Shown piece after piece: positions 20,430-31,640 of a stretch of 64,000 bases of DNA. Position numbers and translations under genes: made by a program. The first letter of the stretch is position 1; every line of letters starts with the position of its first letter. This stretch comes from Micrasema longulum (taxonomy: Eukaryota > Arthropoda > Insecta > Trichoptera > Brachycentridae): positions 46,032 to 110,031 of the forward strand of contig JAGVSM010004543.1 of assembly GCA_022494885.1 (NCBI GenBank), read 5' to 3'. The notes under the pieces were generated by a model. It was not told where the DNA came from and made no database searches. It was given only the letters and a program-made list of their open reading frames with translations.

Positions 20430-21060
20430 TATTTGATTTTATAAATTGCGTTATAGTGTTCCTATAATTATTAAATGTATCGTTAAATATATCAATATTA
20501 GCATTACTTTCCACATTATTATACGATCTTAACATACGTGATAATGCATTAACGTTTGCCATATTATTATTGAAGATTGGAAGATAAAATGTTGTGTACG
20601 ATCTCGATTGCCGACTGGGAACATTCAGAGGTACATTCTCTAATCAAAATGTAGAATCGACATGACAATTAATTATTTTATAAAGATGTATCAAGTCTAA
20701 AATCTATCGCCTAATTTCCGACTTATTTAGGTTAAATTGTTCTAGGCGCTGATCATAAGACTGAAGGGTTCTGCCCAGGTTATATTTAAATTTTAGGTTA
20801 CAAATAAAAAAAAATTGCATAGTATCAATGAAATTAATGTGAGTTATGTAATGTTGTGACCAGACTACACATTCAAATTCCAAATTACTACGAACTAATG
20901 AATTGTATAAAAAAATTATTGAAGATACGTTTGTATGTATATCACTTAATGAAGGCCCTATTTTATAGAACACATTTATAAAAATAAAAAAAAAAACACA
21001 TATTTTGTGTTGACTCACGTCTTGCAAAGCTTATTAAATATTTTCTTTTTTAAGATAGTA
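20430..21060 (-). mobile_element. Jockey-like LINE C-terminal fragment
   Basis: The minus-strand frame 20704-21027 encodes LYNSLVRSNLEFECVVWSQH and LGRTLQSYDQRLEQFNLNKS before a stop; after a frame change, 20460-20700 encodes NVPLNVPSRQSRSYTTFYLP and NALSRMLRSYNNV. This matches the LVRS-LEY-VW, RR, NVP-R-R, LSRM-R-YN order of Jockey-like RT C termini. Decayed, no tail recognised. Confidence 0.7.
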
Positions 21061-21124
21061 AACCTACTGCTTGAAAAAGCTGAGTGGAAGACAGATCTAC
21101 TAGTGTAACTCTTGCAGAATAGGA

Positions 21125-21592
21125 CTTAACTTAGTAGGCAGAAAGGATAGAACGCCACATCGCTCTATCTTTGTATACAGACCTCGCTTCTTCTACATGC
21201 ATACATCTTTCATTATTCCGACTCTAAACATGTCCATCTTCAAGTATTTGTTGGATTTGGTCATGCCATTGGTCACCCATCGAAATTCGCATTGTAAATA
21301 TTTTTAGCCGTTCTTTCGCTGTCCATTCGCTCTACATGTTCAAACCAACGCACAGCTTCTTTCTTGATTTTGTCGAAAGTGCTTAACTCATCCTTACATA
21401 ATGCACAAATCTCGACATTTTTGCATCTATCGTACATAGTTTTACCGCACCTTCGCCTGAGAGATCGCATTTCGACAGCATTCAGCCTACTTTCATTCCT
21501 GTTTATCCGAGTCCATACTTCGCACCCTACACCAGGGTCGGGACCAGGACTCCATTGTGAACTGCTAATTTTGCCTCTTGCGACGAACATTG
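21125..21592 (-). mobile_element. RTE-like LINE C-terminal part (copy 3)
   Basis: The minus-strand frame 21273-21590 encodes a GVGCEVW block (from PTLMYGSEVW), NESRLNAVEMRSLRRRCGKT, KIKKEAVRWFEHVERMDSER and TAKNIYNANFDG. After a frame change the region to 21125 encodes the CMHVEEAR and WRSILS end. Same family as copies 1, 2 and 4. Confidence 0.85.
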
Positions 21593-21718
21593 AATACGAA
21601 ACACTTATTTTATTTTATTACATTTACACAAACAGATGTACAGGTTAAATGATTATGAATAAAATCTTTAAAAAATGTTTACATAGTAGGGCCTGCCATC
21701 CAATAATATTTATAACTT

Positions 21719-21990
21719 ACAATATTTGAGTTTGTCCAAATGTTCTGAATCTTGTCTTGAATCTTCACAACAATAAAGGTTTCAGCTCTTTAACTTCACT
21801 AAAATCAACAAACGGAAGAATTGAAGAAATATGGATTTCAAACATAGGCAAAATGGTGAATTTTACACAGTGTGTAAAGTGGCCATTTAACCAGCACATG
21901 ACAGGTCATAAGCCCAGTTAATGCCTAGACTTATACGTTCCCTTATTTAAGGTGTTCTCCATCACTGTTGTAATTTGTTAATTTATAAAT
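21719..21990 (-). repeat. Family R repeat with left terminus
   Basis: Starts ACAATATTTGAGTTTGTCC, then goes directly to the distal part: AAAGGTTTCAGCTCTTTAAC, CAAAATGGTGAATTTTACAC, AAGTGGCCATTTAACCAGC, and ends GTTCTCCATCACTGTTGTAA. Both ends look original, so this 270-bp form with the terminal block at one end may be a complete short version. Flanks share ATTTATAA, which may be a short target duplication. Confidence 0.75.
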
Positions 21991-22475
21991 TAATTATACA
22001 ATAACAAACCGACGACGCGGCGCGCAACGGTTTATACTATATGAAGAATAAATATACCATTTATAAATAAAAAATAAATATGAACAAAACAAGGAAATAG
22101 CGGAAAGGAATAGAAGGAAATTGATAAAAAGTGGTGAAGAATGAATGAAGGAAAGTAGGAGTGGAAAATTGCATTTTATTTAATAATTAAGAGCAAGAAA
22201 AGAGAGAAAACAACTTTCTCTATTATTCTGAATCAAGCCTATTAGTTCTCTTCTTTACCTATTATATGGAGAGTTAAATATTAATCAAGACTATTTAAAT
22301 TCTTGTTAAATGCTGAAAAAAGATTATCAATATGGATAGAAAAAGTACAATTGGATCTTATGGCTATATATAAGTAAATTATAACGCTGTATCTCGAATT
22401 GTAAACGTTATCACTTTATGATTTTAAATATCTTGATTTAGTTCACAATATTTAAATGGGACGAGAACCATATTA
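21991..22475. other. Unassigned AT-rich stretch
   Basis: GAA-rich plus-strand segment around 22080-22215 (GGAAAGGAATAGAAGG and similar) and AT-rich sequence; no gene recognised. Confidence 0.4.
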
Positions 22476-22477
22476 TC

Positions 22478-22715
22478 ATTCCTCTTTCCAAACCCAGTGG
22501 GGCATGAGTCACTAAATTGATAAACCAAATGCAGCATAGTTCGATCATATGTTACGTGAAGGTAAAGTGATCTGTCTTACGCTTCATGTGCCAGTCCAGA
22601 AACAATTAAGTATTGCAGTTCAAAAATCCTTTCATATCAATATTTCACGTTCACCCTACCAGGAATCGAACGCAGAAACTCAAAAATGATAGGCGAACGC
22701 GACAATCACTATACA
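22478..22715 (-). repeat. tRNA-derived SINE family 2, diverged near-full copy
   Basis: Minus orientation. Contains body words (GCATGAGTC..., TCTTACGCTTCATGTGCCAG, CCAGTCCAGAAAC), the linker TCATATCAATATTTCACGTT, a degraded B box (GGAATCGAACGC as seen on the plus strand) and an A-box remnant near 22700. Tail has lost its ATG repeat. Confidence 0.65.
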
Positions 22716-23199
22716 ATGAGGCGGACTTATCGGGGAGAGCAGCCATCGAGTCGAAAACACTCGTCCAGGGTTCTGGTTCTATTTCACACACATAACTGTT
22801 TTATTTGTCCGCTCGGACGCTCAGAAGAAAATAATTATGTTTGAACAATCACCCGGCCGAGTCTTTTGAGAGCAGTATAGGAACGGAATAAATGAAATTA
22901 TGAAGTCACTTCTGAAACACAATTCAGCTTTCAAAAAATTTAAATTGAGTGAATTGTAAAAGAACGAATGACAAGAGGAGCCTAATCGATTGTCAATAAT
23001 TTGGAATTTCTCGAGCGGTGAACGGAAACGTCAATATTGAAAGAACTTCAGTCTCCTGTGAAGCCAAATACCGGGCCGGTTGGCGCGTTCAACAATATGT
23101 CAACATTTAACTTGTGCAGTGAACTGAGAGAATTACAGGAATAAGTCAAGGAACAGGTGTACAAGGAGGTAAACAAAACAGTATTCAGAATACCAGCCG
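22716..23199. other. Unassigned stretch of mixed composition
   Basis: GC-richer patches near 22730-22860 and 23030-23080; no gene, no known repeat recognised. Confidence 0.35.
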
Positions 23200-23870
23200 C
23201 TATCTCTTATCGTGCGGTAAAATGCCGCTTTGCGTAACGCCATTCGCGATATTTCCTTTGTAATATTTCGAGAAAATTCTTTTGTGTTTCTCGTTCTTTT
23301 GTCGCCTTTTTTTCCAGCGCGGCGCCCTCTAGCGAAGGATAAATATTAATACGGCGGACGAGTTTAAATAAAATATCCATACACATCCCTGTTCCGCACA
23401 AAGGCCCACATCCTGCGCAAAAAGCTATCCGTGGCTTAGCCTAATATGGGGTGCACTGCCGCAAAATGGTGTGAATTTATTTTTGAGATTTGTACGAGCT
23501 TTCGAGAAGAATATCGAACGCTTATGGAATAAGAAAAGCCGGCAAACAGGATACACAATATTATAAGGTGTTGAATGGAATAAAATATTGCGGGCTTTAC
23601 AAATATACCTTATGGTTAAAATGGAAATGTGTTTTTCTTTCCAGAGTCGATACATGCTCCCGCCGCCATACATGCGGGCGCGTACGTGAGAAAGGTGGAG
23701 GCAAAGTGTTGTTAGCGCAAGCACAGAGCAGCCGAAGATTGCTTTTATATTTATATGTTATTACCCACATAGATACGCCGATAATGCCATTTATCGGAGT
23801 GTTTATTAAAACACCTTTTACGCAAGGTGTTTCACTTGCAAAAATGAACGAATATATTTTTTAAACACGA
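23200..23870. other. GC-richer unique block, candidate conserved non-coding element
   Basis: Contains CGCGGCGCCCTCTAGCG near 23318-23334 and several CG-containing words through 23720, in otherwise AT-rich sequence. Frames of 99 to 124 codons are open on both strands over 23425-23864 but overlap each other and show no domain or start context, so I treat them as chance. No similarity to other parts of the window. Confidence 0.35.
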
Positions 23871-23984
23871 AGGATATAAAATGTTCAACAATTTTTTTTT
23901 AAATACCTAGATTATAAAAACAATAAAACTCTTTGCACTTACAGCCAATCTGCTAAACAAAATGGATTTTTTACACTTGAAAAT

Positions 23985-24495
23985 AGACGCACTATATCTG
24001 AATTATGCTTTATATAAATCATTAAATAATATAGCAGACTCTTTTTACCTAATCTCCAAAATTAATCATAATGTCCCCTTTTGCGTGACAAGAAATAAAT
24101 ATTTATTCCATCTGCCAGTCTGTAGCACTCTTTCTTCTATCGTTTTTGCTCTAACTTTAATGCTTTTTTTCATCTATTGATATATTTTACACGCCCCTTA
24201 ATTTATTTAAACATGAATTAGGACTCATTCTTTCTGGCTGCGATACGATCTCACTTGCTATTTAATGATGCTCACACTTACACACACCTGAACACTTACT
24301 CCCACACAAATACACACAAACACACCTCTACACTTAGTTTCATACAAATACACATAAACAAACCCTTTTGTTGTACCACAATTTAATATGTATGATTTTT
24401 ATTTGGAAACTTTGCTGGCCTTTCTGTAAACCGAACATTTTTTTAGGTTATATCATTGTCGACTGTTTGTTTCTGTAAAATAAATAAATAAAGAA
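23985..24495 (+). mobile_element. Jockey-like LINE C terminus and 3' UTR
   Basis: Plus-strand codons near 23997-24135 encode YALYKSLNNIADSFYLISKI followed by NHNVPFCVTRNKYLFHLPVC, matching the NG-IDSP-LLSKI-FNVP-R-TRN-LFHIP pattern of Jockey-like RT C termini; the terminal part is frameshifted or lost. The 3' UTR contains a CA-rich segment (ACACACACCTG, CACACAAATACAC) as in the family G LINE at 37-38 kb, and ends with AAAATAAATAAATAAAG at 24477-24493. Confidence 0.7.
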
Positions 24496-24719
24496 GTGAA
24501 AGTAAAAAATATAAAGCATTACCAGCAGAGTTATTTAACGTTTATTATAAGGTATATATATATAAATTTATTTAAAAAACTACTTTGAACGACGTCACTA
24601 GTTCATATTAATCAACCAATCATATAAGTGTTGTGGAAGATTTCCGGTTTACTTACCGTCAACGGACCAATTTGCAGAACTGACCGAGAAGAAGCGGAAG
24701 AGTACTTAAGACGTTTTAT

Positions 24720-25060
24720 TTTTTTACCACCTAAGGAGTGGGATTCACCCCACCTATAAACATTTTGATATACTCAAAACGTTGAATGAAAAGCATTTTC
24801 AGGCATTCCGTTATAGGTAAAATAATAATTTCAGATTAATCTCACCTAAATGTATAAAGTATTCTGCTATTTTACTTGGCAAAAGTCAACAAAAGGAAGA
24901 GTATACAAAATGTGAATGTTTAAACGTAGCCAGAAGGTAAGTGTGAAATATGGCAGCTTAAACCAGCCAATGACAGGTCGTAGTCCCTGCAAATGCCTAG
25001 ACTTCCATATTCTCTTCTCAAAAGTGTTTTTCACATTTGTTGCAATGAATTCTGTTAGAA
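24720..25060 (-). repeat. Family R repeat, diverged long copy
   Basis: Minus orientation. Begins with the block TAAGGAGTGGGATTCACCC, includes TTTTCAGGCATTCCGTTATA (corresponding to TTTTCAGGCGTTGCCTAGTA in other copies), then AGCTTAAACCAGCCAATGAC, GTCCCTGCAAATGCCTAGAC and ends near TTTGTTGCAATGAAT. Confidence 0.7.
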
Positions 25061-25309
25061 ATGTTCCTCAACCTCTCAGACTCCCATTGATCAGATTTCT
25101 ATTAAAGTACATTACGTATTATTAAAGGCATAGTTAAACCCAAAATTTAAAAAATAATAATATATATTTGTGGTTTAAATGCTTTTATTTCGTTTTAGAA
25201 ACCAAAATTTGTTTTTTTTTTACACCTTTCGTATTAAGTCTGTCATCTATAAATCATGAAACAAATGTTAGTTTAATATTACGTTTTTTTCAAATACCAA
25301 TGTAGAAAA

Positions 25310-25545
25310 TTTTAGGGCATGGAAAATCTATAAGGCCTATGACCTGTCAATGGCTGGTTTAAGTGGCCACTTTGTACACTGTGTAAAATTTACCATTCTC
25401 TCTATATTAGAACATCTAAAAACCTTATATAAACCAGCTCATAAGCCCTGTAGACGCCTAGATTTCTATAATACATTCTCTAAAATGTTTCTCATATTAG
25501 CAGCTCCCTAGGGAGTTGAATCCAGTCCTTGTCTACAGAAATTAA
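25310..25545 (+). repeat. Family R repeats, two joined pieces in opposite orientation
   Basis: 25310-25425 is a plus-orientation core (CTATGACCTGTCAATGGCTG, GGTTTAAGTGGCCACTTTGT, TAAAATTTACCATTCTC). It switches near 25425 to minus orientation (AAACCAGCTCATAAGCCCTG, GACGCCTAGATTTCTATAA) and ends in the terminal block with CTCCCTAGGGAGTTGAATCC. This is another foldback form. Confidence 0.7.
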
Positions 25546-26575
25546 ATCATAAAAGCACTGGAATAATACGTTAGTGCCGATTTTCGTGATTTTTGTTTTG
25601 ACTTCGTACTAAAGCTAACCGGAAATAAAAAAAGGGGCGATAGCATACTCGTAAAAAGCTCTAACCACTACGCTGTGGAGACGGAATAAAAATTCTGCCA
25701 AAATTCAAAGAAAAAACACCGAGAACTCGGTCGTTACTCATTACTCATAGCTCAGCAGAATTGAAAACACCGCCCACTTAGCTTACTCCACCTGACAACG
25801 TCCAGCCATTTTAATTTAGGATATTTCCAAGACGGGTGAAATGAATATTCATGGAATGAAATTCCTCACTTGACCCAAGGGGCTTGAGAGCCCTAGAGAA
25901 GCGCCACATTAACAAACTCTTTCTACAACTTTTCTCATAATATCATTCTGCAACCCTTCCCCCTACCGGTCTACTCCGGAGGCCTATTGAGTCCAGAAGG
26001 CTGTTTAAAAAACAAGGAAATAAAAAAAGATTGCATCCCTAAATATAATACAATTTTTTGTATTTAGAGCCTGTCCATTTGAACGCGAGAATGGCAAGAA
26101 AATTAAAGAATCGAAGTTTTTCTTTTCCTTTTTAGAAAGCGGCTTGGAGCCGATTTCCACTAAAATAACAATCGTTTTGCATAAATACTTAAAGGGAAAA
26201 GCAAACACTGAATTGGAAGATAAAAAACCGTATTGAAACACCTTATTTTTACCATTTTTTCCACGTTCAAATTTGTCAGGGTTTGTTGAAATATAAACAT
26301 TTTATAAATGGTTACTTAAACCCTTTCATACCATAATTAATTTATATGGATATAAACAATATTTTATATTTTGTGTGTAGAAACTAACGGAATGTTTTTT
26401 TTAACATTTTTATATTTTATACTTCAGAAACGATGAATTGTTCATTTTCAATGAACACTAGTAATAAATCTGATAATAAATCCACACAATTCATGCAAAA
26501 TGCGTTATTTCAATGAAATGAGTTTAATTAATGTAAGTAAATACAAGTAGATGACCACTTAACGGCTTTTAATGT
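25546..26575. other. Unassigned stretch
   Basis: No gene supported. A GC-richer patch at 25720-25990 (with TAGCTCAGCAG, CACCGCCCACTTAG, CCGGTCTACTCCGGA) is unique within the window and could be conserved non-coding sequence. The remainder is AT-rich. Confidence 0.35.
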
Positions 26576-26576
26576 C

Positions 26577-26616
26577 TACCGGTTTCAAGACGTATCCGTC
26601 TCTTCGTCAGGACACT
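26577..26616 (-). repeat. Penelope-like terminal motif (hammerhead-like)
   Basis: On the minus strand: CCTGACGA, then AGAGACG-GATA-CGTCTT, then GAAACCGG. CUGANGA and GAAAC are the two conserved core boxes of the hammerhead ribozyme, and AGACG/CGTCT can pair between them. Flanking nucleotides leave two unpaired bases, so the fold is imperfect. It lies 80 bases from the LINE tail to its right. Confidence 0.5.
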
Positions 26617-26696
26617 CACTACAGACACAAGCAAATACTAAAATGCATTTTCGCCTTTATCATCACCGTAGTATACACAGTATTTACGAAAAAAAT

Positions 26697-27550
26697 CATT
26701 TATTTATTTATTTGAAACCAACATCTCATCCCATCTCAACACAGGACTTTTAATCCCATGGAGTTGGGACTTGTTGTCTCAAATAGTGTACAATAAATTT
26801 ATGTATGTAAATAAATAAATAACACAGTTTTAAACAATACATAAAGAATAACAACAAATAACAAGACTAATTATGGGTTTCAAATAGGAATGAAAATATT
26901 TAAAAAAACAAAACGTACAGTTTGCTAGAGGTGAAAGGAAGTGGGATGGGAAAATAGGGTAGGAAGAGAAGAAGAAGAAATAGTAAGTAAATATAAAACA
27001 ATGAAAAAATAAATAAAAATTAATATGTAACTGTACACATACAACATACATACATATACAAATACATACACACACACATACACATATATACATACATACA
27101 AACATACACATACATACATACATGCACATGAACATGCATATATAAATACACATACATACACACATGAACATATGCGCATACACTTATGCACATACATACG
27201 CGTACATGCATATAATTAATAATAAAATAATGAACACTAATAAGTAAAACGATAAAAAAAATAGTAACTAACAATTTTGCTCTAATGACATCTCTATCGT
27301 AATTTTGATATATTTTTTTTAATATAATTTTTTCGTTAAAAAGATCTATCGCGCTAAAAATTTTATCATATGACGAGCATACTCGATAAATGTATTTATT
27401 TTTACCCAGATTCGTTTGTTGAAGAGTTGAAAAAAGATGATCGAGTCTACTATTTAACCTGGGTATTCTAAATTGTACGATTTTACATAACCTGCTCTTG
27501 AACAATTCTTCGATCTTTAAGATAACTAATTTCAAAGTGTATCTACATTA
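26697..27550 (-). mobile_element. Jockey-like LINE C terminus with long 3' UTR
   Basis: On the minus strand the frame 27535-27250 encodes LKIEELFKSRLCKIVQFRIP, RLNSRLDHLFSTLQQTNLGK and NKYIYRVCSSYDKIFSAIDL. Pattern LFKSRL, RIPR-NSR, LF-QTNLG-N, Y-R-CS-Y, IDLF is the end of a Jockey-like RT. The 3' UTR carries a CATA-rich microsatellite and ends in a TTTATTTATTTATTTGAAA tail (plus-strand view) at 26699-26717. The 5' truncation point is at the target duplication of the neighbouring Penelope-like insertion. Confidence 0.75.
27028..27206. repeat. CATA/CACA microsatellite in LINE 3' UTR
   Basis: A degenerate (CATA)n and (CA)n tract of about 180 bases within the 3' UTR of the minus-strand LINE. 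Long frames encoding C/M/Y-rich peptides across it on the minus strand are an artefact of the repeat. A similar TATG tract is in the LINE at 41.5 kb. Confidence 0.85.
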
Positions 27551-27753
27551 AATAGGTGCGAAGGTTTTCACGGTCACTGTTATCAATATTATGTATCTTT
27601 TTTGGGTGATACCGTGTATGTTGGATTTGATCCGACGTTTCGGCTACCATTGCAGGAGCCATCTTCAGGGAAAACTGTTTTCCTGCAATGGTAGCCGAAA
27701 CGTCGGATCAAATCCAACATACACGGTATCACCCAAAAAAGATACATAATATT
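27551..27753. mobile_element. Penelope-like insertion: perfect 74-nt inverted repeat with target-site duplication
   Basis: Arms at 27584-27657 and 27681-27754 are perfect inverse complements over 74 nt with a 23-nt spacer. The left arm, read on the minus strand, continues into CCCTGAAGATGGCTCC and, after a short stem, AGCCGAAACGTCGG: CUGAAGA and GAAAC boxes around GGCT/AGCC pairing, the hammerhead-like layout of Penelope-like element termini. GTATCTACATTA occurs just before (27539-27550) and just after (27754-27765) the insertion, a 12-bp direct repeat consistent with the target duplications of these elements. No reverse transcriptase is included. The absence of any mismatch between the arms points to a recent origin. 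Confidence 0.85.
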
Positions 27754-27766
27754 GTATCTACATTAT

Positions 27767-28780
27767 TGGAAAAATTATTATTTATTTTGTAATTTAAATG
27801 TTTAGTATTTTTTTATATAAACATTATATGCAGAGTGAAAGGGGATGCAATACCAATTAAAAATACGTATCCATCAAGGAATATTGGGAGAATATCACAT
27901 AGCTTTGATGTCCGCATTAAATAAAACATGAGATGCTCATAACAATAAAATATTATTAATATTATCTCATAAATTCAAATCATGATTTTAAAATTATCTC
28001 ATTTTTTCAAAAGTTACGATGTTTTGAAAATCGCATAATCTTAAAACTTTGTGGCATAAAAATTTAATTCAGTGTGACTCCCGAAATTTATCCTTTTAAA
28101 GTACGAATATTATAATACAGTTTATAAAATAAAATAAATAAATGATCAATAAATTAATTTTAAAATACGAATACATAAGTTCGAGGGAATCTTATTCAAA
28201 CATTTTTTTAAATATTGTTTCAATGTTATTTCTTCGAAAACAATAACCTTACTTGGAGAGTTTTCAAGCAAAATAAAAGTGATGTTATTAAAGACTTAAA
28301 CTATACCTGAGCTCCCAAGTCTTACAATCCGAGACATGAAAATGTGTCCTTTGGAAGCCGTTTCCTTCTCTCGAAGGAAACATCACATTCCGTCCAAGGA
28401 TTCAAGTAATAAAAAAGCTATCTCCCATTATAATGGCACATTTTAAGATGGATAAAAAGTCAAATGAACATGTTATGATAAACTTTTGATACGGGGAAGC
28501 GCAAAAAATAACGCCTTTTAAAAGAGACGATGGATTTAACGGTTATTAATGCGAAAGGGAAAATAAATGCCACCATAAAGCGTAACAGCTGTCATTTGAA
28601 TATAACCAACAGGAAAACTGGGGTTCCAATTTAAAAAAAAAACTTTATTCAACAACAAAAAAACAAACATTAACAAAAATACGAACACTTCAAGTTAGGC
28701 TTTCCATAAAAGGGTCAGGCTCTTGTGTTCGACAGTGAATAGAACAATATGAAATAGAATAACGTTAATTTAAAAAAAAA
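27767..28780. other. Unassigned AT-rich stretch
   Basis: No gene or known repeat recognised. A slightly GC-richer unique patch is at 28300-28400 and 28540-28600. Confidence 0.4.
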
Positions 28781-28784
28781 CAAG

Positions 28785-28915
28785 TCTGACAGTCTACAGT
28801 TCACGTCTGAGCTACGGGACGCGCATCTGACATGGGAGGCCGCACGAGACTTGGCCTCAAAAAGAAATGCCTCGAGATATTTCTTTGATTCCATACGCTC
28901 TATAATTTAGTAAGT
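28785..28915 (+). mobile_element. LINE C-terminal fragment (family I, copy 1)
   Basis: The plus strand encodes SLQFTSELRDAHLTWEAARD followed by LASKRNASRYFFDSIRS and a stop. This matches the C terminus of the element at 63.4-64.0 kb (LRDDNLTWEDAKELASDRD). The L-WE-A--LA-DR pattern is common at the end of RTE-like and related LINE proteins. Only the last 40 codons remain. Confidence 0.65.
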
Positions 28916-30470
28916 AATCAGGTTGCTTTTATGTTTCACAATCCTCATTGAAAATAGGGGTTTTAGTTGTAAAAAACACAAAATTAAATCATCTGAAAAT
29001 AACCGTAATCACCCCCTTTCAGCAATAAGTTCGTGTACCTTCATATCTTCCCTAGACTCCCTCCCCGACCTAAGAGAGACAAAAAATAACATGTTCCTCT
29101 TTCATCATCCTCAGTACCGTTTCTGGGAATTAGTTGGGGTTGACCGGTAACCGGTACCTATTATCTCGTTATTCTATTCCGGCTCGATAACCCCCACCTT
29201 TATTTATTTGTTTCGCCGGAAGACAAAGGCCCACCAAAGAAGAGATAAAGAAAAAAATTAAATCTATTTAATCTCAGATCACGGGTATTTTTCGTATCTT
29301 AGATTTTTTACGTTTCAATTTAGTTATTATTTGTTTCATCGTACCGATTCAATTCACTTTTAAACACACAAAGGGGTAAACATATATTGTAAAAAAAAAT
29401 TCAAGGAAAAAAATGATGAAATCTGAGTATCGTAAAGAGAAAATGAATGAGAAATAAACATTTGTTTTTTCTTAATACAAAATGATATGTCAAAACCTTA
29501 CTTTAATAAAATTAGTGAAAACTTTGGGTGGATATCCTATTTTAATCGTAACAACAAGGGAACGTTCAAATGACCTTTGTTTTTGCAATAATTTTCGAAA
29601 AATATTGGATAAAATCTCAGAAAGGAAGTGTCGACTTTCTGCATGTATGTATAATATAAAATACTATGGTATCTAACACCGTGGTAATTTACATATTTTA
29701 CTTTAAGTATTATGTGGGTGATTGAAACGCTAAGAAGGAAAAGAGAATATCTGCAGTATGCAATTTCCAACCAATTGTAGACTTGGGAACAAATAATTCA
29801 TATTTATGCTTGTTCCGAGACTGACAATAAATTTTATAGGAATATGCCCGAAAAAATATAATTTAATATGTGAAAAACTCACTATGTCTAAATCGCGATT
29901 AAAAAACCCAAAACTAATTATATATAAATTTTACAGAAACTTGAATCACAAATATCGTCGTCATTCAGGCCAAAATCACTAACCCAAAAAACATCATTTT
30001 GATCGAGAATTTAATACAACATAATTATTTCATGTCTTTTTAATAAATTCTTTCACTAGTTTTTTTTATCAGATACATTTTCATTTATCAGGAAGGTTTT
30101 TAATGTAACGCGGTAGATTAAATTTAATTTAGCGACTTTTGCTTGATTTCGGACAATGCAACCAAAGTAAGGAATAAAATATTGGAAATAATTATAACAA
30201 TTCTGTGGTTAAAAATCCGTTTCATATGAAGAAATACTTTTTAACGTGTTCATTTTTAAATGTTTACTATATAAATACCAAACCCCGGTTTCACGAAGAA
30301 AACAGTCTGTCTAAACTGTGAATAAATTCTATCTACCTTTAGTGGTTTTTGATTGTTGAGATGTTATGAAAAGTGATACAGTGAAAAATAAATAATCACA
30401 ATTTACGCAACTGTTTTCTAAGTTAGTTACCTTTGCGACTTTTATCTCGTAAACAACACAATTTTAATCA
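28916..30470. other. Unassigned stretch
   Basis: No gene supported. 29000-29280 is less AT-rich than its flanks and includes GACCGGTAACCGGTACC at 29140-29156, a nested palindrome; the rest is AT-rich. No known repeat recognised. Confidence 0.35.
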
Positions 30471-30477
30471 AATAAAC

Positions 30478-30564
30478 AAAACAACTTGGTTTTTAACCAC
30501 TTATAAATTTTTTTTCACTGGCCGTTAAAAAAAAAAAAATAGTGGTTAAAAACAAAGTTGTTTT
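30478..30564. repeat. Short inverted repeat (foldback)
   Basis: Arms 30478-30501 and 30541-30564 are inverse complements with a single mismatch in 24; spacer 39 nt and A-rich. Words include TTTTTAACCACT and AGTGGTTAAAAA. No coding sequence. Could be a tiny MITE or a palindromic relic. Confidence 0.6.
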
Positions 30565-31480
30565 ATTCATTGTATTATAATGAATATTCACAAAGTTAGT
30601 GCTTCAAATATAAAAAAATAACATAATTTTACGCTTTAAATGGCATGTTCAACTCAAACCTTTTTTAAGGGTTAGTGAATTTTGCCTAAACGGCGTCGAT
30701 TATATTGTATCGTTGTGATTACTAAAATAGAACTGTAGCATTCAACATTCACGTTAGTCAGTCAAGTGTATTCATACTTGTAGATTTTAGAGTATAGTAG
30801 TCTTGAATTGAGTTTTACAGTTCGACAATGTTGTTAGTAAGCCACTGCAAGAAATTGAATTCTATTGTGTAGTAAAAAAATAGTATGGTACGAGTAGGTA
30901 AGCAATTACAAATAATCGATCAAAAAACATATTTTTCCAGAATGAACGTGTTTTGAAAAGATATTTGTCAGTGTAATAAATTATTGCAATTAATTATTGA
31001 AGTATTACTACATTGTTATAACGTTTAACGCAGAGTTTATAGTAATCATCATAAACGTAGAAAACTTGTATCGCCTTAGAATGTATAACGATTTTTCGCT
31101 CACTTCATTTAAAAAGTTATTTTATGTCATGTATCGAAACAATAATTAATGTAAAAAAACAAGAAATATTAGGTAAAACCTATGAGTAATGTTACGCTAG
31201 CTATAGAGGGGCCCTATCGTTATTTTGCATAGAAGGAAACCGTAACATATTTTTCTTTAGGTTAGGTTGGCTTTGTTTGTAAATAACTTGGATACCGACT
31301 TATCACAATAAAAAAAAATGACAATGGTTAATTGCAGTATGTTTACGGAGTCAGTTTTTACAGGTAATTGAATTCGAAAAATATATTTATTTGATTTACA
31401 TTGATTTTTTTGAATTTATTGTCTCTACGTGTGTATTCTACGATCTACTATTAAAAATTGAGTCTGTATCGAGTAGAAGT
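30565..31480. other. Unassigned AT-rich stretch
   Basis: Nothing recognised on either strand. Confidence 0.4.
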
Positions 31481-31640
31481 CGATTCAAATTTGACTCAAA
31501 AACAGCACCGTCGACCTAGATATCGCATCTAAAATGATATGTCCAAATTTCGGGCCGCTACGACTCGCCGTTTCGGAGATGTGACAGACAAACAAACAAA
31601 TGAAATGAAATGAAATCACACACATGTATTTTCAGTTTTA
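31481..31640 (+). repeat. Possible RTE-type LINE 3' end
   Basis: Contains CCGTTTCGGAGATGTGACAG followed by ACAAACAAACAAATGAAATG. Invertebrate RTE-type LINEs often end with a phrase like CCGTTTTCGAGAT followed by an ACAAACA/GACAGACA run. Supporting evidence is limited to this phrase. Confidence 0.35.

Noticed and set aside
23425..23864. Protein-coding gene on either strand (99 and 124 codons)
   Set aside because: The two frames overlap on opposite strands, have no recognised domain, no splice structure and no codon support.
27020..27535. Long minus-strand frames rich in Cys, Met and Tyr across 26.83-27.54 kb
   Set aside because: The Cys/Met/Tyr-rich part is translation of the CATA microsatellite in all frames; only the portion upstream of about 27250 carries LINE similarity.
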